Shown: positions 18,012-27,831, counted from the first letter of the stretch. The stretch: DNA of 64,000 nucleotides from Pradoshia eiseniae (GCF_002946355.1 NZ_PKOZ01000003.1:179322-243321), one strand, 5' to 3'. Program-made: numbers and translations. Notes: a model not told the origin generated them from the sequence alone.

Positions 18012-19061
18012 TTATTCTAGGTCAAAACCATCCATCATATCTTCATCTTCTTTTGGTGCCTCGATAGCGACATCTGAATCTAATCCATACTCAGCACGGA
18101 TTTTTTGCGTAATCTCTGCACGGATATCAGGATTTTCCTTCAGGAATAGCTTAGCGTTCTCACGTCCTTGGCCAAGACGTTCGTTATTGTATGCGTACCA
18201 AGATCCGCTCTTTTGAACAACATCCAGCTCTGAACCAATATCGATGACTTCGCCTTCTCTTGAAATCCCTTCACCATACATGATGTCAACTTCTGCCACA
18301 CGGAATGGAGGAGCGACCTTATTTTTAACAATCTTGATTTTCGTTCTGTTACCGACAATATCAGTGCCTTGTTTCAATTGTTCGGCACGTCTTACCTCAA
18401 GACGAATCGTTGAATAGAATTTAAGCGCACGACCACCAGGAGTTGTCTCTGGGTTTCCGAACATTACTCCAACCTTCTCACGGATTTGGTTAATGAAGAT
18501 GGCAATCGTATTGGATTTATTGATTGCGCCGGATAATTTACGAAGAGCTTGAGACATCAAGCGAGCTTGCAAACCAACGTGAGCATCTCCCATTTCTCCT
18601 TCAATCTCCGCTTTAGGGACAAGAGCCGCAACGGAATCGACAACGATGATGTCAACAGCACCGCTTCGCACCAAGGCCTCAGCAATCTCAAGCGCTTGTT
18701 CTCCTGTGTCCGGCTGTGAAAGTAATAATTCATCAATATTTACACCAAGCTTTTGTGCATAAGCAGGATCAAGAGCATGCTCAGCATCGATAAACGCCGC
18801 TTGTCCGCCTTGAGCCTGGACTTCAGCGATGGCATGCAAGGCAACCGTCGTCTTACCGGAACTCTCTGGTCCGTAAATTTCAATAATTCTCCCGCGCGGA
18901 TAGCCGCCCACACCAAGTGCTGCATCTAAAGCTAAGGAACCGCTTGGAATGGTTGATACCTTTCTGTCAGCTCTTTCTCCTAATTTCATGACTGAGCCTT
19001 TACCAAATTGCTTCTCGATTTGTTTTAGCGCCATATCCAGCGCAGCTTGACGATCACTCAC
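18012..19061 (-). CDS. recA: Recombinase RecA
   Basis: A 349-residue strand-exchange ATPase, the usual length. Walker A is [14 protein letters not shown] (about 66-79). Walker B is [15 protein letters not shown], loop L1 is near [22 protein letters not shown], and loop L2 is around [18 protein letters not shown]. The C-terminus is acidic ([16 protein letters not shown]), as in most RecA. It starts with GTG nine bases after GGAGG. It promotes homologous recombination and LexA self-cleavage. Its promoter carries a LexA operator. It is separate from cinA by a weak terminator and has its own promoter. Confidence 0.99.
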   Translation of the reverse strand: MSDRQAALDMALKQIEKQFGKGSVMKLGERADRKVSTIPSGSLALDAALGVGGYPRGRIIEIYGPESSGKTTVALHAIAEVQAQGGQAAFIDAEHALDPAYAQKLGVNIDELLLSQPDTGEQALEIAEALVRSGAVDIIVVDSVAALVPKAEIEGEMGDAHVGLQARLMSQALRKLSGAINKSNTIAIFINQIREKVGVMFGNPETTPGGRALKFYSTIRLEVRRAEQLKQGTDIVGNRTKIKIVKNKVAPPFRVAEVDIMYGEGISREGEVIDIGSELDVVQKSGSWYAYNNERLGQGRENAKLFLKENPDIRAEITQKIRAEYGLDSDVAIEAPKEDEDMMDGFDLE

Positions 19062-19125
19062 TATTTATTTCCTCCCCATATCTATATGAAAACAATTGCC
19101 TATAATCTTGTTAGAACATATTTAT

Positions 19126-19154
19126 ACTATACCTCATCCGTGTCCATTTGCCAA
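19126..19154 (-). promoter_or_regulatory. SigmaA promoter for recA
   Basis: On the minus strand TTGGCA (19149-19154), a 17-nt spacer and TATAGT (19126-19131), about 65 bases before the recA start. Together with the LexA box and the cinA terminator it accounts for the 19062-19384 gap; nothing else is seen there. Confidence 0.78.
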
Positions 19155-19163
19155 GTAAAAAAC

Positions 19164-19177
19164 CGAACATTTATTCG
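19164..19177 (-). promoter_or_regulatory. LexA (SOS) operator upstream of recA
   Basis: On the minus strand CGAATAAATGTTCG matches the Gram-positive LexA consensus CGAACRNRYGTTYG at 13 of 14 positions. It lies 10 bases upstream of the recA -35 hexamer, a normal place for the recA operator. Confidence 0.85.
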
Positions 19178-19327
19178 TATGATTTTCATAGGGGAAAGCA
19201 GCATAAAAAAGAAAAACCCGCGCTGTATACCCAGTCTTTCGAAACAAAAATAAGGGTAAGTTTAAATTTTCCCGGATTATAACACAATGAATTTTCTTAA
19301 CAATATCTATAAGTATATAAGAAATGG

Positions 19328-19363
19328 AAAAGGGACCCATGAAATGCTTCCAAGGCCCCTTTT
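19328..19363 (-). terminator. Probable terminator after cinA
   Basis: A 10-bp stem with one mismatch (AAAAGGGACC with GGCCCCTTTT). The T tract on the minus strand is part of the stem and then broken, so read-through into recA is possible. Confidence 0.55.
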
Positions 19364-19384
19364 TATACAAGCACAGAATGCTGG

Positions 19385-20623
19385 TTATTGTTTTAATTGG
19401 TGCAATAAGAAATGACAGCCGTATTTTACGCTTCGCACTCGGTTTCCTTCCCGCATGCCGCCAAGGTTCAGTTTCTTCGCAAACGGCTCACGCCCCGGCA
19501 AAGCAAGGCCTACAAAAACAGTTCCAACCGGATTTCCTTCCAATTCATCAGGCCCGGCGACTCCAGTAAAGCTAATGCCGACATCAGAACCAAGCAGCTT
19601 TTTAATATTTTCAGCCATTTCGATTGCACAAGCTTCACTGACGACACCATGCTCTTTAATCGTTGAGTCACTGACTTGCAAGAGTTTTTGCTTAGCTTCG
19701 TTTGTATAGCAGACGATTCCGCCCTTCAAAATAAGCCCCGCTCCCGGTATTCCAGTTAATTCCTCTTGGAACATACCGCCTGTTAGACTTTCTGCCGCAG
19801 AAATGGTCCACTTTCGTTCTTTCAAGAGCGCGATTGCTTCTTTCATGAGTGTCGTATCATTGTATCCGTAGAAATAATCTCCTACACGGCTTAGGATCTG
19901 TTCCTCTGCCTTTCTGATCATTTCCTCGGCACCTGCTGACGTTTCATGCTTAGCCGTAATCCGGAGGGTAACCTCCCCGTTCGCTGCCAAAGGAGCAATT
20001 GTCGGGTTTGTCTGCGCATCCAGTATGTCTTCAATATCCGTTTCCAGCTGCGACTCTCCTATGCCGAAAAAGCGTAGAATCCTTGACTCAATCCGCTCTC
20101 TTGTTCCCATGTCCTTCAATAAGAAAGGCTCCAAGTAATCTTTGTACATCGGCTGCATTTCACTTGGCGGGCCAGGGAGAAGAACATGAATATGCTCTCC
20201 GTGAGAAACAGCCATTCCCGGAGCCATACCATGATGATTTGGAAATACTTCTGCCCCTTCAATCACCAAAGCTTGCTTACGGTTATTTTCAGTCATCTTA
20301 CGGCTGATTTTTTCGAAGTAGTCCTCGATGTTTGCCATTGACTTATGGTCAGTAATCAGCGTCTTCCCTATGTATTCAGCAACTGTCTCTTTCGTCAAAT
20401 CATCCTTTGTTGGACCAAGACCGCCCGTATAAATAATCAGGTCAGCTCGTTTCTCCGCAGTCTCAATCGCTTGTCTAAGCCGGTCCTGATTATCTCCCAC
20501 CACGGTGTGGTAATAGACATTCACGCCGATCTCAGCTAAACCCTTCGAGATAAACTGCGCATTTGTATTGGCAATCTGGCCAAGCAGCAATTCGGAGCCG
20601 ACTCCAATAATTTCAGCATTCAT
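19385..20623 (-). CDS. cinA: CinA, competence/damage-inducible protein (NMN amidohydrolase type)
   Basis: About 412 residues. The N-terminal MoCF-like domain ([37 protein letters not shown]) resembles molybdopterin-binding proteins with ADP-ribose pyrophosphatase activity in some species. The C-terminal CinA domain ([48 protein letters not shown]) is the nicotinamide-mononucleotide deamidase type. Together they suggest NAD recycling, with a historic link to competence. The frame opens with GTG, but the ATG at 20623 follows an AAGGTGAG site with normal spacing. It lies between pgsA and recA, as across Bacillus. Confidence 0.95.
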   Translation of the reverse strand: MNAEIIGVGSELLLGQIANTNAQFISKGLAEIGVNVYYHTVVGDNQDRLRQAIETAEKRADLIIYTGGLGPTKDDLTKETVAEYIGKTLITDHKSMANIEDYFEKISRKMTENNRKQALVIEGAEVFPNHHGMAPGMAVSHGEHIHVLLPGPPSEMQPMYKDYLEPFLLKDMGTRERIESRILRFFGIGESQLETDIEDILDAQTNPTIAPLAANGEVTLRITAKHETSAGAEEMIRKAEEQILSRVGDYFYGYNDTTLMKEAIALLKERKWTISAAESLTGGMFQEELTGIPGAGLILKGGIVCYTNEAKQKLLQVSDSTIKEHGVVSEACAIEMAENIKKLLGSDVGISFTGVAGPDELEGNPVGTVFVGLALPGREPFAKKLNLGGMREGNRVRSVKYGCHFLLHQLKQ

Positions 20624-20666
20624 TCCACTCACCTTCCATTCACGGAACTATATGTGAATGATACCC

Positions 20667-21239
20667 TTATTTTGAATTTGAAAACGCGTGCTTATTTTTG
20701 GCGAAGTAATCCCAGCCAGACCAAAGTGTAAAGAATAAAGCCACATATAAGGCAAAATCCGCAAATGGGAAGGAAATCCACTCAAATGGGAGATTATGAA
20801 GCAGAAGTGCCGAAATAGCAATGATTTGCGTCCATGTTTTAATCTTGCCCAATTGATTTGCCGCAACAACTTCCCCGCCGCCTGCCAAAATTAAACGGAG
20901 TCCAGTCACCGCAAATTCCCGGCTGATAATTAAGATAACAATCCATGCAGGAGCAGCATCCAAATCTACAAGAACAATCAAGGCTGCAGAAACGAGCAGC
21001 TTGTCCGCTAACGGATCGAGGAATTTCCCCAGGTTAGTGACAAGATTATGCTTTCTTGCATAGTAGCCGTCCACCCAGTCTGTCGTTGATGCGATGATAA
21101 AAATCAAGGCGCCGACGAAATGGGCGATAGGTAGCTCTACTCCATTGATAACCCATACACCCCAATCAAGCATCATTATGATGATAAACACCGGAATCAT
21201 GCAAATTCTTGAAACGGTAATTTTATTTGGTAAATTCAC
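20667..21239 (-). CDS. pgsA: CDP-diacylglycerol-glycerol-3-phosphate 3-phosphatidyltransferase
   Basis: A 190-residue integral membrane enzyme with about six hydrophobic segments. The CDP-alcohol phosphotransferase motif is complete: DGYYAR, eight residues, then GKFLDPLAD (DGxxAR-x8-GxxxDxxxD). It makes phosphatidylglycerol phosphate, the committed step to phosphatidylglycerol and the substrate supply for cardiolipin synthases such as the clsB-like gene in this window. It starts with GTG, preceded by GCGAGGAAC. It sits between rodZ and cinA, as in B. subtilis. Confidence 0.97.
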   Translation of the reverse strand: MNLPNKITVSRICMIPVFIIIMMLDWGVWVINGVELPIAHFVGALIFIIASTTDWVDGYYARKHNLVTNLGKFLDPLADKLLVSAALIVLVDLDAAPAWIVILIISREFAVTGLRLILAGGGEVVAANQLGKIKTWTQIIAISALLLHNLPFEWISFPFADFALYVALFFTLWSGWDYFAKNKHAFSNSK

Positions 21240-21299
21240 TAGATGTTCCTCGCTTTACTTTTTATTTTCATGGCATTAAGACTGCCTATATGTATAAGG

Positions 21300-21331
21300 A
21301 AAGATGAGAAGGCCATCACCATTGATGACCT
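21300..21331 (-). terminator. Possible terminator after rodZ
   Basis: An 8-bp stem GGTCATCA/TGATGGCC with a tetraloop, followed by a T/C-rich tract on the minus strand. The U tract is weak. Confidence 0.42.
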
Positions 21332-21338
21332 CCCGCGA

Positions 21339-22232
21339 TTATTCCTTCGTGTACTTAATGGTAATATTTTGAACAATAGAATCTGATGCATACTCGATTT
21401 TCTCACCATTAACAAATACTTCCGCATCTGTGGAACGACCAATATTCATAGTGATTTGTGTGTCTTCGGTTTGATCAAATTCCTGAGGATTATCTGCTGT
21501 AATCATATTATTGAACAAAGATTTTCCATTGGAATCTTTCACAGTTACCCATGTCTGGCCCGTTGATTTGATGGCCACCTTAAACTCATCTGCTTTCGAT
21601 AATTCATATGTGGATGAATTGCCGCTTGAAGAAGCCAGCTTCAGCTCACCCGCAGACGGTTCTTCCTCTTTCGGTTTTTCCTCAGTGTCTGCTTTATCTT
21701 CTTCCTGAGCCGATTCATCTTCTTTAGTCTCTTCAGAGGCATCCTCTTCGGTATCAGAGGCATTATTCTCCCCTTCTTCTACCTGAACCTGCTGGTTGCT
21801 TTCATTCGTTGTTCCGGCATCATCATTGTTACTGATCGCTTTTGCCACAAAATAATAAATGACTGCGGCCATAGCGACAAGGACGACAGCAATCAGAATC
21901 TTAGGCAGCAGGTCAGCCCATTTGGAGCCTTGAACAGCAATAGATTTCCGTGATTGCACGCGAGAAAGATTTTTCGGGACCTCTTCCTGCTGAACAGGGG
22001 CGGGAATATCGGTTTGATGTTCAGCGAATAATTGCTCTGCATCCAGACCAACAGCTTCCGCATATTGCTTAATGAAGGCACGGACATAAAACTTGCCCGG
22101 CATCATATCGTAGTTTCCCTCTTCAATTCCGATTAAATAGCGTTTTTGTATTTTGGTGATTTGCTGCAAATCATCCAAAGATAGCCCTTTAGCTTCACGG
22201 GCTTCTTTTAATATTCTTCCTAGTTCAGTCAT
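21339..22232 (-). CDS. rodZ: RodZ-like cell-shape protein (YmfM)
   Basis: A 297-residue bitopic protein. It has an N-terminal Cro-type helix-turn-helix (LGRILKEAREAKGLSLDDLQQ, residues about 4-70), a basic juxtamembrane segment, one membrane helix (about 110-130) and a highly acidic Glu-rich linker (about 140-195). A C-terminal beta-rich extracellular domain (WVTVKDSNGKSLFNNM, about 205-297) ends the protein. This is the full RodZ layout linking MreB to the elongasome. In this operon position Bacillus has ymfM. AGAAGGTG precedes the ATG. Confidence 0.92.
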   Translation of the reverse strand: MTELGRILKEAREAKGLSLDDLQQITKIQKRYLIGIEEGNYDMMPGKFYVRAFIKQYAEAVGLDAEQLFAEHQTDIPAPVQQEEVPKNLSRVQSRKSIAVQGSKWADLLPKILIAVVLVAMAAVIYYFVAKAISNNDDAGTTNESNQQVQVEEGENNASDTEEDASEETKEDESAQEEDKADTEEKPKEEEPSAGELKLASSSGNSSTYELSKADEFKVAIKSTGQTWVTVKDSNGKSLFNNMITADNPQEFDQTEDTQITMNIGRSTDAEVFVNGEKIEYASDSIVQNITIKYTKE

Positions 22233-22260
22233 TTAAACACCTTCTACTCACTAAAATCAA

Positions 22261-23049
22261 TTAAAATTCAAACGAACCAAATTCTGATTCGCCAAAAAAC
22301 TGGTTATCTACCGTCTCATAGGTAATTACCTCATTAGGCTCGTTTCGGAGTTCGATAATATAATCAAAATCATTCATCGTATACTCAGAATTTTGCACAA
22401 AGATATCCGGGTGTTCAATAACTTTTATTGCATCAAGCCTCATGAGCTCACGTACCAGCTGCCAATGTTTTTCATTGGCCCTTCTGGTCGATACGATTCC
22501 ATCAAGGATAAATAAATTATTCTCATTGTATTCATCCTCGATCAATTGATTGCGGACAGTCTGTTTTAAAAGGGTCGATGAAACAAATAGCCAACGCTTG
22601 TTCGCACACACACTCGCAGCTACAATCGATTCGGTCTTCCCGACACGCGGCATTCCCCTTATGCCAATTAATTTATGGCCTTCCTGCTTAAAGAGCTCTG
22701 CCATGAAATCGACAAGCAGCCCTAAATCTTCCCTTTCAAAACGAAAGGTCTTGCGATCATCCGCATCACGTTGTATGTAACGGCCATGCCTGACAGCTAA
22801 TCGGTCTCTCAGTTTCGGTTCTCTTAGTTTGGTTACTTTTATCGTATCCATTGTATATAAAATTGATTCGAGCCGCTCAATTTGGCGATGATCTTTCGCT
22901 AGAAGGAGCATGCCCCTCCGTCCTTCATCAACACCGTTGATGGTCACGATATTAATGGAAAGCATCCCTAACAATGACGAAATATCCCCTAGCAGTCCGG
23001 GACGGTTAATTTGAATTTCATACTCAAAATACCATTCCTTTTTCTCCAT
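22261..23049 (-). CDS. ymfK: YmfK family protein (ACT-like domain plus P-loop domain)
   Basis: 262 residues from the ATG at 23049, chosen because GGAGGGG lies five bases upstream; the frame continues upstream without support. The N-terminus (about 1-70: YEIQINRPGLLGDISSLLGMLSINIV) looks like an ACT ligand-binding domain. The second half contains a Walker-A-like sequence GMPRVGKTES near residue 143 and a possible Walker B (NNLFILDGIVS). The family is conserved in this operon in Bacillus (DUF3388) with no established function; an NTPase controlled by a small ligand is a reasonable inference only. No repeat or membrane segment is seen. Confidence 0.88.
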   Translation of the reverse strand: MEKKEWYFEYEIQINRPGLLGDISSLLGMLSINIVTINGVDEGRRGMLLLAKDHRQIERLESILYTMDTIKVTKLREPKLRDRLAVRHGRYIQRDADDRKTFRFEREDLGLLVDFMAELFKQEGHKLIGIRGMPRVGKTESIVAASVCANKRWLFVSSTLLKQTVRNQLIEDEYNENNLFILDGIVSTRRANEKHWQLVRELMRLDAIKVIEHPDIFVQNSEYTMNDFDYIIELRNEPNEVITYETVDNQFFGESEFGSFEF

Positions 23050-23160
23050 TGCGTCCCCTCCATAGGAAAAACCATTTGACAAATTCCTTCAATATTTTCC
23101 TTAAGTCTTATCATATCTGATTTCCAGTGGACTGAAAAGTAAAAATATCAATCGGCCGAC

Positions 23161-23889
23161 CTATGCCGTGCTCCATCCGCCGTTAACAGAGAGGATCTGC
23201 CCTGTCATATATGCTGCATCCTCTGATAGTAAAAAGGAAATGACGCCTGCTATCTCATCAGGACGCCCAAGCCTTCCCATTGGAATCTCTTCGGCTAAAT
23301 CATGTAAATCATCCTCATTAAATGACCTAAGCATTGGTGTGGAAATGGCACCTGGTGACACAGCGTTCACGCGTATCCCTGATGGCGCCAGCTCTTTTGC
23401 CAGTGCCTTTACAAACGTATTTTGCCCGCCCTTAACCATGGAGTAGAGCACCTCACACGATGCCCCGATTTCACCCCAGATCGATGTGACGGCAATAATA
23501 TTTCCAGCCCGCTTATTAATCAGCTTGCCAACCAAGCCTTTAGCTAACAAGAATGGGGCCGTTACATGAAGAGTAATCATTCGCCTTGCCTCTTCATCTG
23601 ACATATCGGTTAAAAGACCAAAAAAGCTATCACCGCTGTTTAGGATAATCGCATCCAGCTCCGAGACCCGCTCAAGGATGGCTAAATGGCCATCTTGTGC
23701 ACTTAAGTCCGCCTGAATCAGTTTTATCTCGATAGGAAATACTTCAAGTTCCTTTGCAAGCTCCTTAATACCCGCTTCATTTCGATGATAGTGCAAATAA
23801 AGATTCCAGCCCTCTGATGCTAGCCGCCGAGAAATTTCACGACCAATCCCTCCGCTCGCACCAGTAATGAGCGCAAATTTTTCTGACAT
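23161..23889 (-). CDS. ymfI: SDR-family reductase YmfI (EF-P modification)
   Basis: A 242-residue short-chain dehydrogenase with the nucleotide motif TGASGGIGREIS (residues 10-21), the structural ILNSGDS (in place of NNAG) and the catalytic Ser and Tyr-x3-Lys (TSIWGEIG... YSMVKGGQ). It ends in SVNGGW, as in FabG-like proteins. In B. subtilis YmfI performs the last reduction giving the 5-aminopentanol modification of elongation factor P. The position after ymfF-ymfH supports orthology over a fatty-acid FabG. TAAGGAG precedes the ATG. Confidence 0.9.
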   Translation of the reverse strand: MSEKFALITGASGGIGREISRRLASEGWNLYLHYHRNEAGIKELAKELEVFPIEIKLIQADLSAQDGHLAILERVSELDAIILNSGDSFFGLLTDMSDEEARRMITLHVTAPFLLAKGLVGKLINKRAGNIIAVTSIWGEIGASCEVLYSMVKGGQNTFVKALAKELAPSGIRVNAVSPGAISTPMLRSFNEDDLHDLAEEIPMGRLGRPDEIAGVISFLLSEDAAYMTGQILSVNGGWSTA

Positions 23890-24001
23890 TTCAACAAACT
23901 CCTTAAATGGTGAACACTACAATCCTTTTCATTATAAAGCTTGGCGGACAAAAGGAAAACCATCAATCTTATTTGGCCATTTATTTCTAGATTCATTTCA
24001 T

Positions 24002-24049
24002 AAAAAAACTGTCCCCAAGCTGATAGACAATCAAGCTTATAGGACAGTT
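24002..24049 (-). terminator. Intrinsic terminator after ymfF-ymfH
   Basis: A stem AACTGTCC/GGACAGTT with further pairing of AAGCTT-containing arms, followed by a T run on the minus strand, 8 bases after ymfH. It separates ymfFH from ymfI. Confidence 0.78.
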
Positions 24050-24057
24050 CTTCGTTC

Positions 24058-25344
24058 TTATGAAGGTAAAACCTGAAACACAGAGAGGCGCTCTTCTTCA
24101 ATCAAACCGTTTACAGCATCTCTTACTTCTGCTAATGTCATTTCCTCTAGAACAGCAACAACATCAAACAGTTCCATTTGATTGAACGCATAGCGTGTAA
24201 ATTGGTTGGCGATTGATTCGAGCGAGTTCAATGACCGAAGAAAGGCACCGATTCGTTTTTTCCTTACAGCATCCAGCTTTTCTTCTGTTAAGAATCCGCC
24301 TTCTTTCACCTCAAAGAGGATGGACTTAACTTTTTGGGCTAGTTGGTCCGGCTCCCTTGTATCACCGCCAATCATACCAAAACCAAATCCATATTCCTGT
24401 GTATAATCATAAAAGAAGGAATTATCGATCATTCCGGAATCAAAAAGATTCTCATAATACTCCGAGCTCTTGCCAAAGGTGCACTCCAAGAACAGACCGA
24501 TTGCAAGCTCGCGCTTAAGCATCTCCATTCCTTCGAGTTCAGTGTCAGCCGCTTTTATGCCAACCACACATTTCGGGGTTTGGACATGCATTTGGATGGA
24601 GCGATTCTTTATGGCTGCTGATGATGGCTCTGCCTCAAATTTGCGGCTTATCTCCTCACGTTTCTCAAACTTCTTCTTCGCCTGATTATCCCGAACGAGC
24701 TTCATGATTTTTTCCGGGTCTTCCGGTCCAGTAATGAAAAGAAGCATATTGCTCGGATGGTAGAAAGTATTATAGCATTTATACAGGAGTTCTTTTGTAA
24801 TGCCTGAAATGGATTCCACCGTTCCCGCTATATCGATTTTAACAGGATGGTGATGGTATAAATTTTCGATGATGCCAAAATACAATCTCCAATCAGCGTT
24901 ATCATCATACATCATGATCTCCTGCCCGATGATTCCTTTCTCCTTTTCAACACTTTGGTCAGAAAAATAGGGCTCCTGCACAAAATCAATCAATGTCTCC
25001 AGATTCTTTTCTACATCAGAGGTGCTTGAAAATAAATAGGCTGTTCGCGTAAATGATGTAAACGCATTGGCAGCGGCTCCTTGACGGCTGAATTGCTGAA
25101 AAACATCTCCAGCCTCTTTCTCAAACAGCTTATGTTCAAGAAAATGAGCTATGCCGTCTGGCACTTGTGAAAACTCTTGCTCCCCTGGCTCCTTGAAGTG
25201 ATTATCAATCGAGCCGTACTTCGTCGTGAAAGTAGCATACGTCTTATTAAAACCAGGCTTTGGCAAAATATAGACCGACAAGCCATTTTCCATCTGTTCA
25301 ACATACAGCTCTTCCTGAAGCTGTTCAAATGTCTGCTTTTCCAT
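24058..25344 (-). CDS. ymfH: Peptidase M16 family, active subunit (YmfH)
   Basis: A 428-residue M16B-type zinc protease. The inverted zinc motif HFLEHKLFEKE (HxxEH, about residues 67-71) is intact near the N-terminus, followed by the conserved AAANAFTSFTRTAYLFSS region. The C-terminal half is the non-catalytic M16_C domain. Its start overlaps the ymfF stop by one base, so translation is coupled. M16B enzymes work as heterodimers of a metal-binding and a non-binding subunit, and ymfF/ymfH fit that. The substrate is unknown. Confidence 0.93.
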   Translation of the reverse strand: MEKQTFEQLQEELYVEQMENGLSVYILPKPGFNKTYATFTTKYGSIDNHFKEPGEQEFSQVPDGIAHFLEHKLFEKEAGDVFQQFSRQGAAANAFTSFTRTAYLFSSTSDVEKNLETLIDFVQEPYFSDQSVEKEKGIIGQEIMMYDDNADWRLYFGIIENLYHHHPVKIDIAGTVESISGITKELLYKCYNTFYHPSNMLLFITGPEDPEKIMKLVRDNQAKKKFEKREEISRKFEAEPSSAAIKNRSIQMHVQTPKCVVGIKAADTELEGMEMLKRELAIGLFLECTFGKSSEYYENLFDSGMIDNSFFYDYTQEYGFGFGMIGGDTREPDQLAQKVKSILFEVKEGGFLTEEKLDAVRKKRIGAFLRSLNSLESIANQFTRYAFNQMELFDVVAVLEEMTLAEVRDAVNGLIEEERLSVFQVLPS

Positions 25345-26621
25345 TATTCAGCCACCTCCGTTCCATGAAGGAAGTAAATTGTATCAAGGGCAATCTTTTC
25401 CCCGCAAGCGATGATTTCCTCTCTAGTCACTTGGTCAATCCGAGCCAGCCATTCATCAAGGCTAATATCCATTGTTGCCACAACATTATGATATAGGACC
25501 TCTGTCAGCCCGCGTGATGTATCAATGGTTTCGAGCAACTGATTCTTTATGATGGCTTTCGTTTGAATAATCTCCTGTTCAGAGAAATCACCGCTTTTCA
25601 TTGCTTCCATCTGTTCTTTGATAATGGTAACAGCCTGCTCATAATTCCTATTATCAATCCCTGACATAACCATCAGGAGACCTTTATGGCTTTCAAGCCT
25701 GGATGCAGCGTAATAAGCGAGACTCGCTTTCTCGCGGACATTGATAAACAGCTTAGAGTGAGAGAATGCCCCGAAGATGCCATTAAACATTTGCAAGGCG
25801 AAATAATCCGGATCACGATACGTGATATTTGTACGATAGCCTATATTTAATTTTCCCTGCTTAATATCTTGAATTTCTTGAAGCTCCTTCGCTTCCTGTA
25901 CTTGATGGTTTATGTATGAGACATGCTCAGGTTTTCTTTCACTGAATTGGAAATAGCGATTGGCCATTTCGGCCACTTCCTCCTCAGCGATATCACCGAT
26001 TACATACAAATCCAATTCATCTTCCATAAATGCGCGCTCATAATAAGCATATAATGATTCTGGCGTGATTTCTTCTATCCGGTCAGCGATCCCGCTTGCA
26101 TCAAGCCGGTAATTCTCTTCCACGCACATCTCTTGCGTCAAGCGCATGGAGGAATAGCGCATTTTATCGTCATAGATCGATTCAAGCCTTTGTTTAAGCG
26201 CTCTCTTTTCCTTTGCAACCGTGCTTGGATCAAACTGGCCTTCTTTGGCATTAGGCTTTGTCAGTACCTCAGATAAAAGCTCAAATGCCTTCTCAAGCAA
26301 AGGCTCCCTATTCGTTAAATACTTCTCATTGACCATTTCCATTTGAAAGCTCATAATGTGGTACTCGCCTTTTTTGCCTACATCCGCAAAAAGACTTGCT
26401 CCATATAAGCCATCAAGATGGTTGCGGAAGGACGTAGAAGTAGAGTATTTTTCTGTATTGCTTTGCAGCACGCTCGGCAAAAGCGCCCTAAGGGTGACGG
26501 TTTCTTCTTTTAGCGGCGCCTTCATTTTCCAGACTAATGTATTGGTCTTATATTTGCTCGTAGGCACAATGTGAACGGTTACACCCTGATGCTTAATAAT
26601 CCTTTCTTTTACAACGGCCAT
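25344..26621 (-). CDS. ymfF: Peptidase M16 family, inactive partner subunit (YmfF)
   Basis: A 425-residue M16-fold protein lacking the zinc-binding HxxEH: the aligned region reads ALLPSVLQSNTEKYST, with no His-x-x-Glu-His anywhere in the N-terminal half. The C-terminal M16 domain is recognisable, including the R/Y-type segment SLAYYAASRLESHKGLLMVMSGI. It is best read as the non-catalytic partner of YmfH. GGGAGGTC precedes the ATG. It follows the nucleoside-transporter cassette after a strong terminator, so it begins a new unit. Confidence 0.92.
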   Translation of the reverse strand: MAVVKERIIKHQGVTVHIVPTSKYKTNTLVWKMKAPLKEETVTLRALLPSVLQSNTEKYSTSTSFRNHLDGLYGASLFADVGKKGEYHIMSFQMEMVNEKYLTNREPLLEKAFELLSEVLTKPNAKEGQFDPSTVAKEKRALKQRLESIYDDKMRYSSMRLTQEMCVEENYRLDASGIADRIEEITPESLYAYYERAFMEDELDLYVIGDIAEEEVAEMANRYFQFSERKPEHVSYINHQVQEAKELQEIQDIKQGKLNIGYRTNITYRDPDYFALQMFNGIFGAFSHSKLFINVREKASLAYYAASRLESHKGLLMVMSGIDNRNYEQAVTIIKEQMEAMKSGDFSEQEIIQTKAIIKNQLLETIDTSRGLTEVLYHNVVATMDISLDEWLARIDQVTREEIIACGEKIALDTIYFLHGTEVAE

Positions 26622-26811
26622 ACAATGACCTCCCTAATGGAATTTATCTTCCCTGAAATTATTTCTATTGTTCGTCTTGGTGAATATTTTTAAACCTTTA
26701 GATTGAATATACATGGTTTAGCAAAAATAAAGCAAGAGACAGCAATCTGACTGCTTACTAATTCCTATGTTAGCAAAGAGCTGATTACAATCACCGATTG
26801 GCTGTTTCCAT

Positions 26812-26861
26812 AAAAAAAGCAGGCAAAGGAGACGGATGACATCTCTCTTTGCCTGCTTTTT
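26812..26861 (-). terminator. Strong intrinsic terminator after the nup transporter operon
   Basis: A long stem (AAAAAGCAGGCAAAG... with ...CTTTGCCTGCTTTTT, one interruption) plus a T run on the minus strand, 11 bases after nupQ. Confidence 0.92.
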
Positions 26862-26871
26862 AAAATACAAT

Positions 26872-27831
26872 TTATCTTTTCCCTTTGATATATGGCTGAC
26901 CTGACGCTTTTGGCGCATCTGCACGGCCGATAAATCCCGTAAGGGCAAGAATGGTTAACACATATGGAAGGATAAGCAAGTATACGTTCGGAATCTCGCT
27001 GAAGAACGGAAGCATGGAGCTTACGATACTTAAACATTGCGCAAATCCGAAGAATAATGCTGCACCCATCGCACCGATTGGATGCCATTTACCAAAGATC
27101 ATTGCCGCAAGCGCCATGAAACCTTGGCCTGCGATTGTTGCATGGTTGAAGTCAAGGGCAATCGTTGACGCATAAACCGCTCCGCCCAAGCCGCCTAAAA
27201 TACCGCTTAGGAAAACCCCGATATATCTCATCCGATTAACATTGACACCCATTGTATCTGCCGCCATCGGATGCTCCCCGACAGAGCGAAGACGAAGTCC
27301 GAAAGGCGTTTTATAAATGACGTACCAAACTAAAACCGAGATTAAAATTGCAAGAATGGAGGTATAGTATACATCCGAGAAAAGAATATCCCCAAGAACT
27401 GGAATATCGCTTAGCACTGGAATATCTTCTTTATAAAAAGGCTGTGCAATTTTATCCGTTTGTCCTGCACCGTAAATTAATTTCACGAGGAATAAGCAAG
27501 CTCCAAGTGCCAGCATATTAATGGCTACACCACTGACAGTTTGGTCGGCACGGAATGTGATGGATGCAACGGCATGGAGCAAGGAGAAAATACCTGCTAC
27601 GACCATCGCAACAACCAAGGAAACCCACGGTGTCCATTCTCCTAAAGAATCAGAGAATGATAAGTTAAATACAATACTTGTAAATGCACCGACAATCATC
27701 ATACCTTCCAAACCGATGTTAACTACCCCAGATCGTTCAGAAAACACGCCGCCGAGAGCGGTAAGAATAAGCGGAGCCGCATAGACAAGTGTAGACGGAA
27801 CAAGTATCGCTAAAATCTCTACAAAACTCAC
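26872..27831 (-). CDS. nupQ: Nucleoside ABC transporter permease (NupQ-like)
   Basis: A 319-residue integral membrane protein of the branched-chain amino acid/simple-sugar permease superfamily, with about 8-10 membrane segments and the characteristic NIGLEGMMIVGAF segment near residue 40. A GTG start lies immediately after the nupP stop, with GGGGTGG upstream. With nupP, nupO and the binding lipoprotein it forms a complete importer in the same order as the guanosine transporter nupNOPQ of B. subtilis. Substrate specificity for purine nucleosides is inferred from that order and from the BMP-type binding protein. Confidence 0.88.
   Translation of the reverse strand: MSFVEILAILVPSTLVYAAPLILTALGGVFSERSGVVNIGLEGMMIVGAFTSIVFNLSFSDSLGEWTPWVSLVVAMVVAGIFSLLHAVASITFRADQTVSGVAINMLALGACLFLVKLIYGAGQTDKIAQPFYKEDIPVLSDIPVLGDILFSDVYYTSILAILISVLVWYVIYKTPFGLRLRSVGEHPMAADTMGVNVNRMRYIGVFLSGILGGLGGAVYASTIALDFNHATIAGQGFMALAAMIFGKWHPIGAMGAALFFGFAQCLSIVSSMLPFFSEIPNVYLLILPYVLTILALTGFIGRADAPKASGQPYIKGKR

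Noticed and set aside
21511-21708. Plus-strand Ser-rich frame opposite rodZ
   Set aside because: It arises from the acidic Glu-rich linker codons of rodZ read in reverse.
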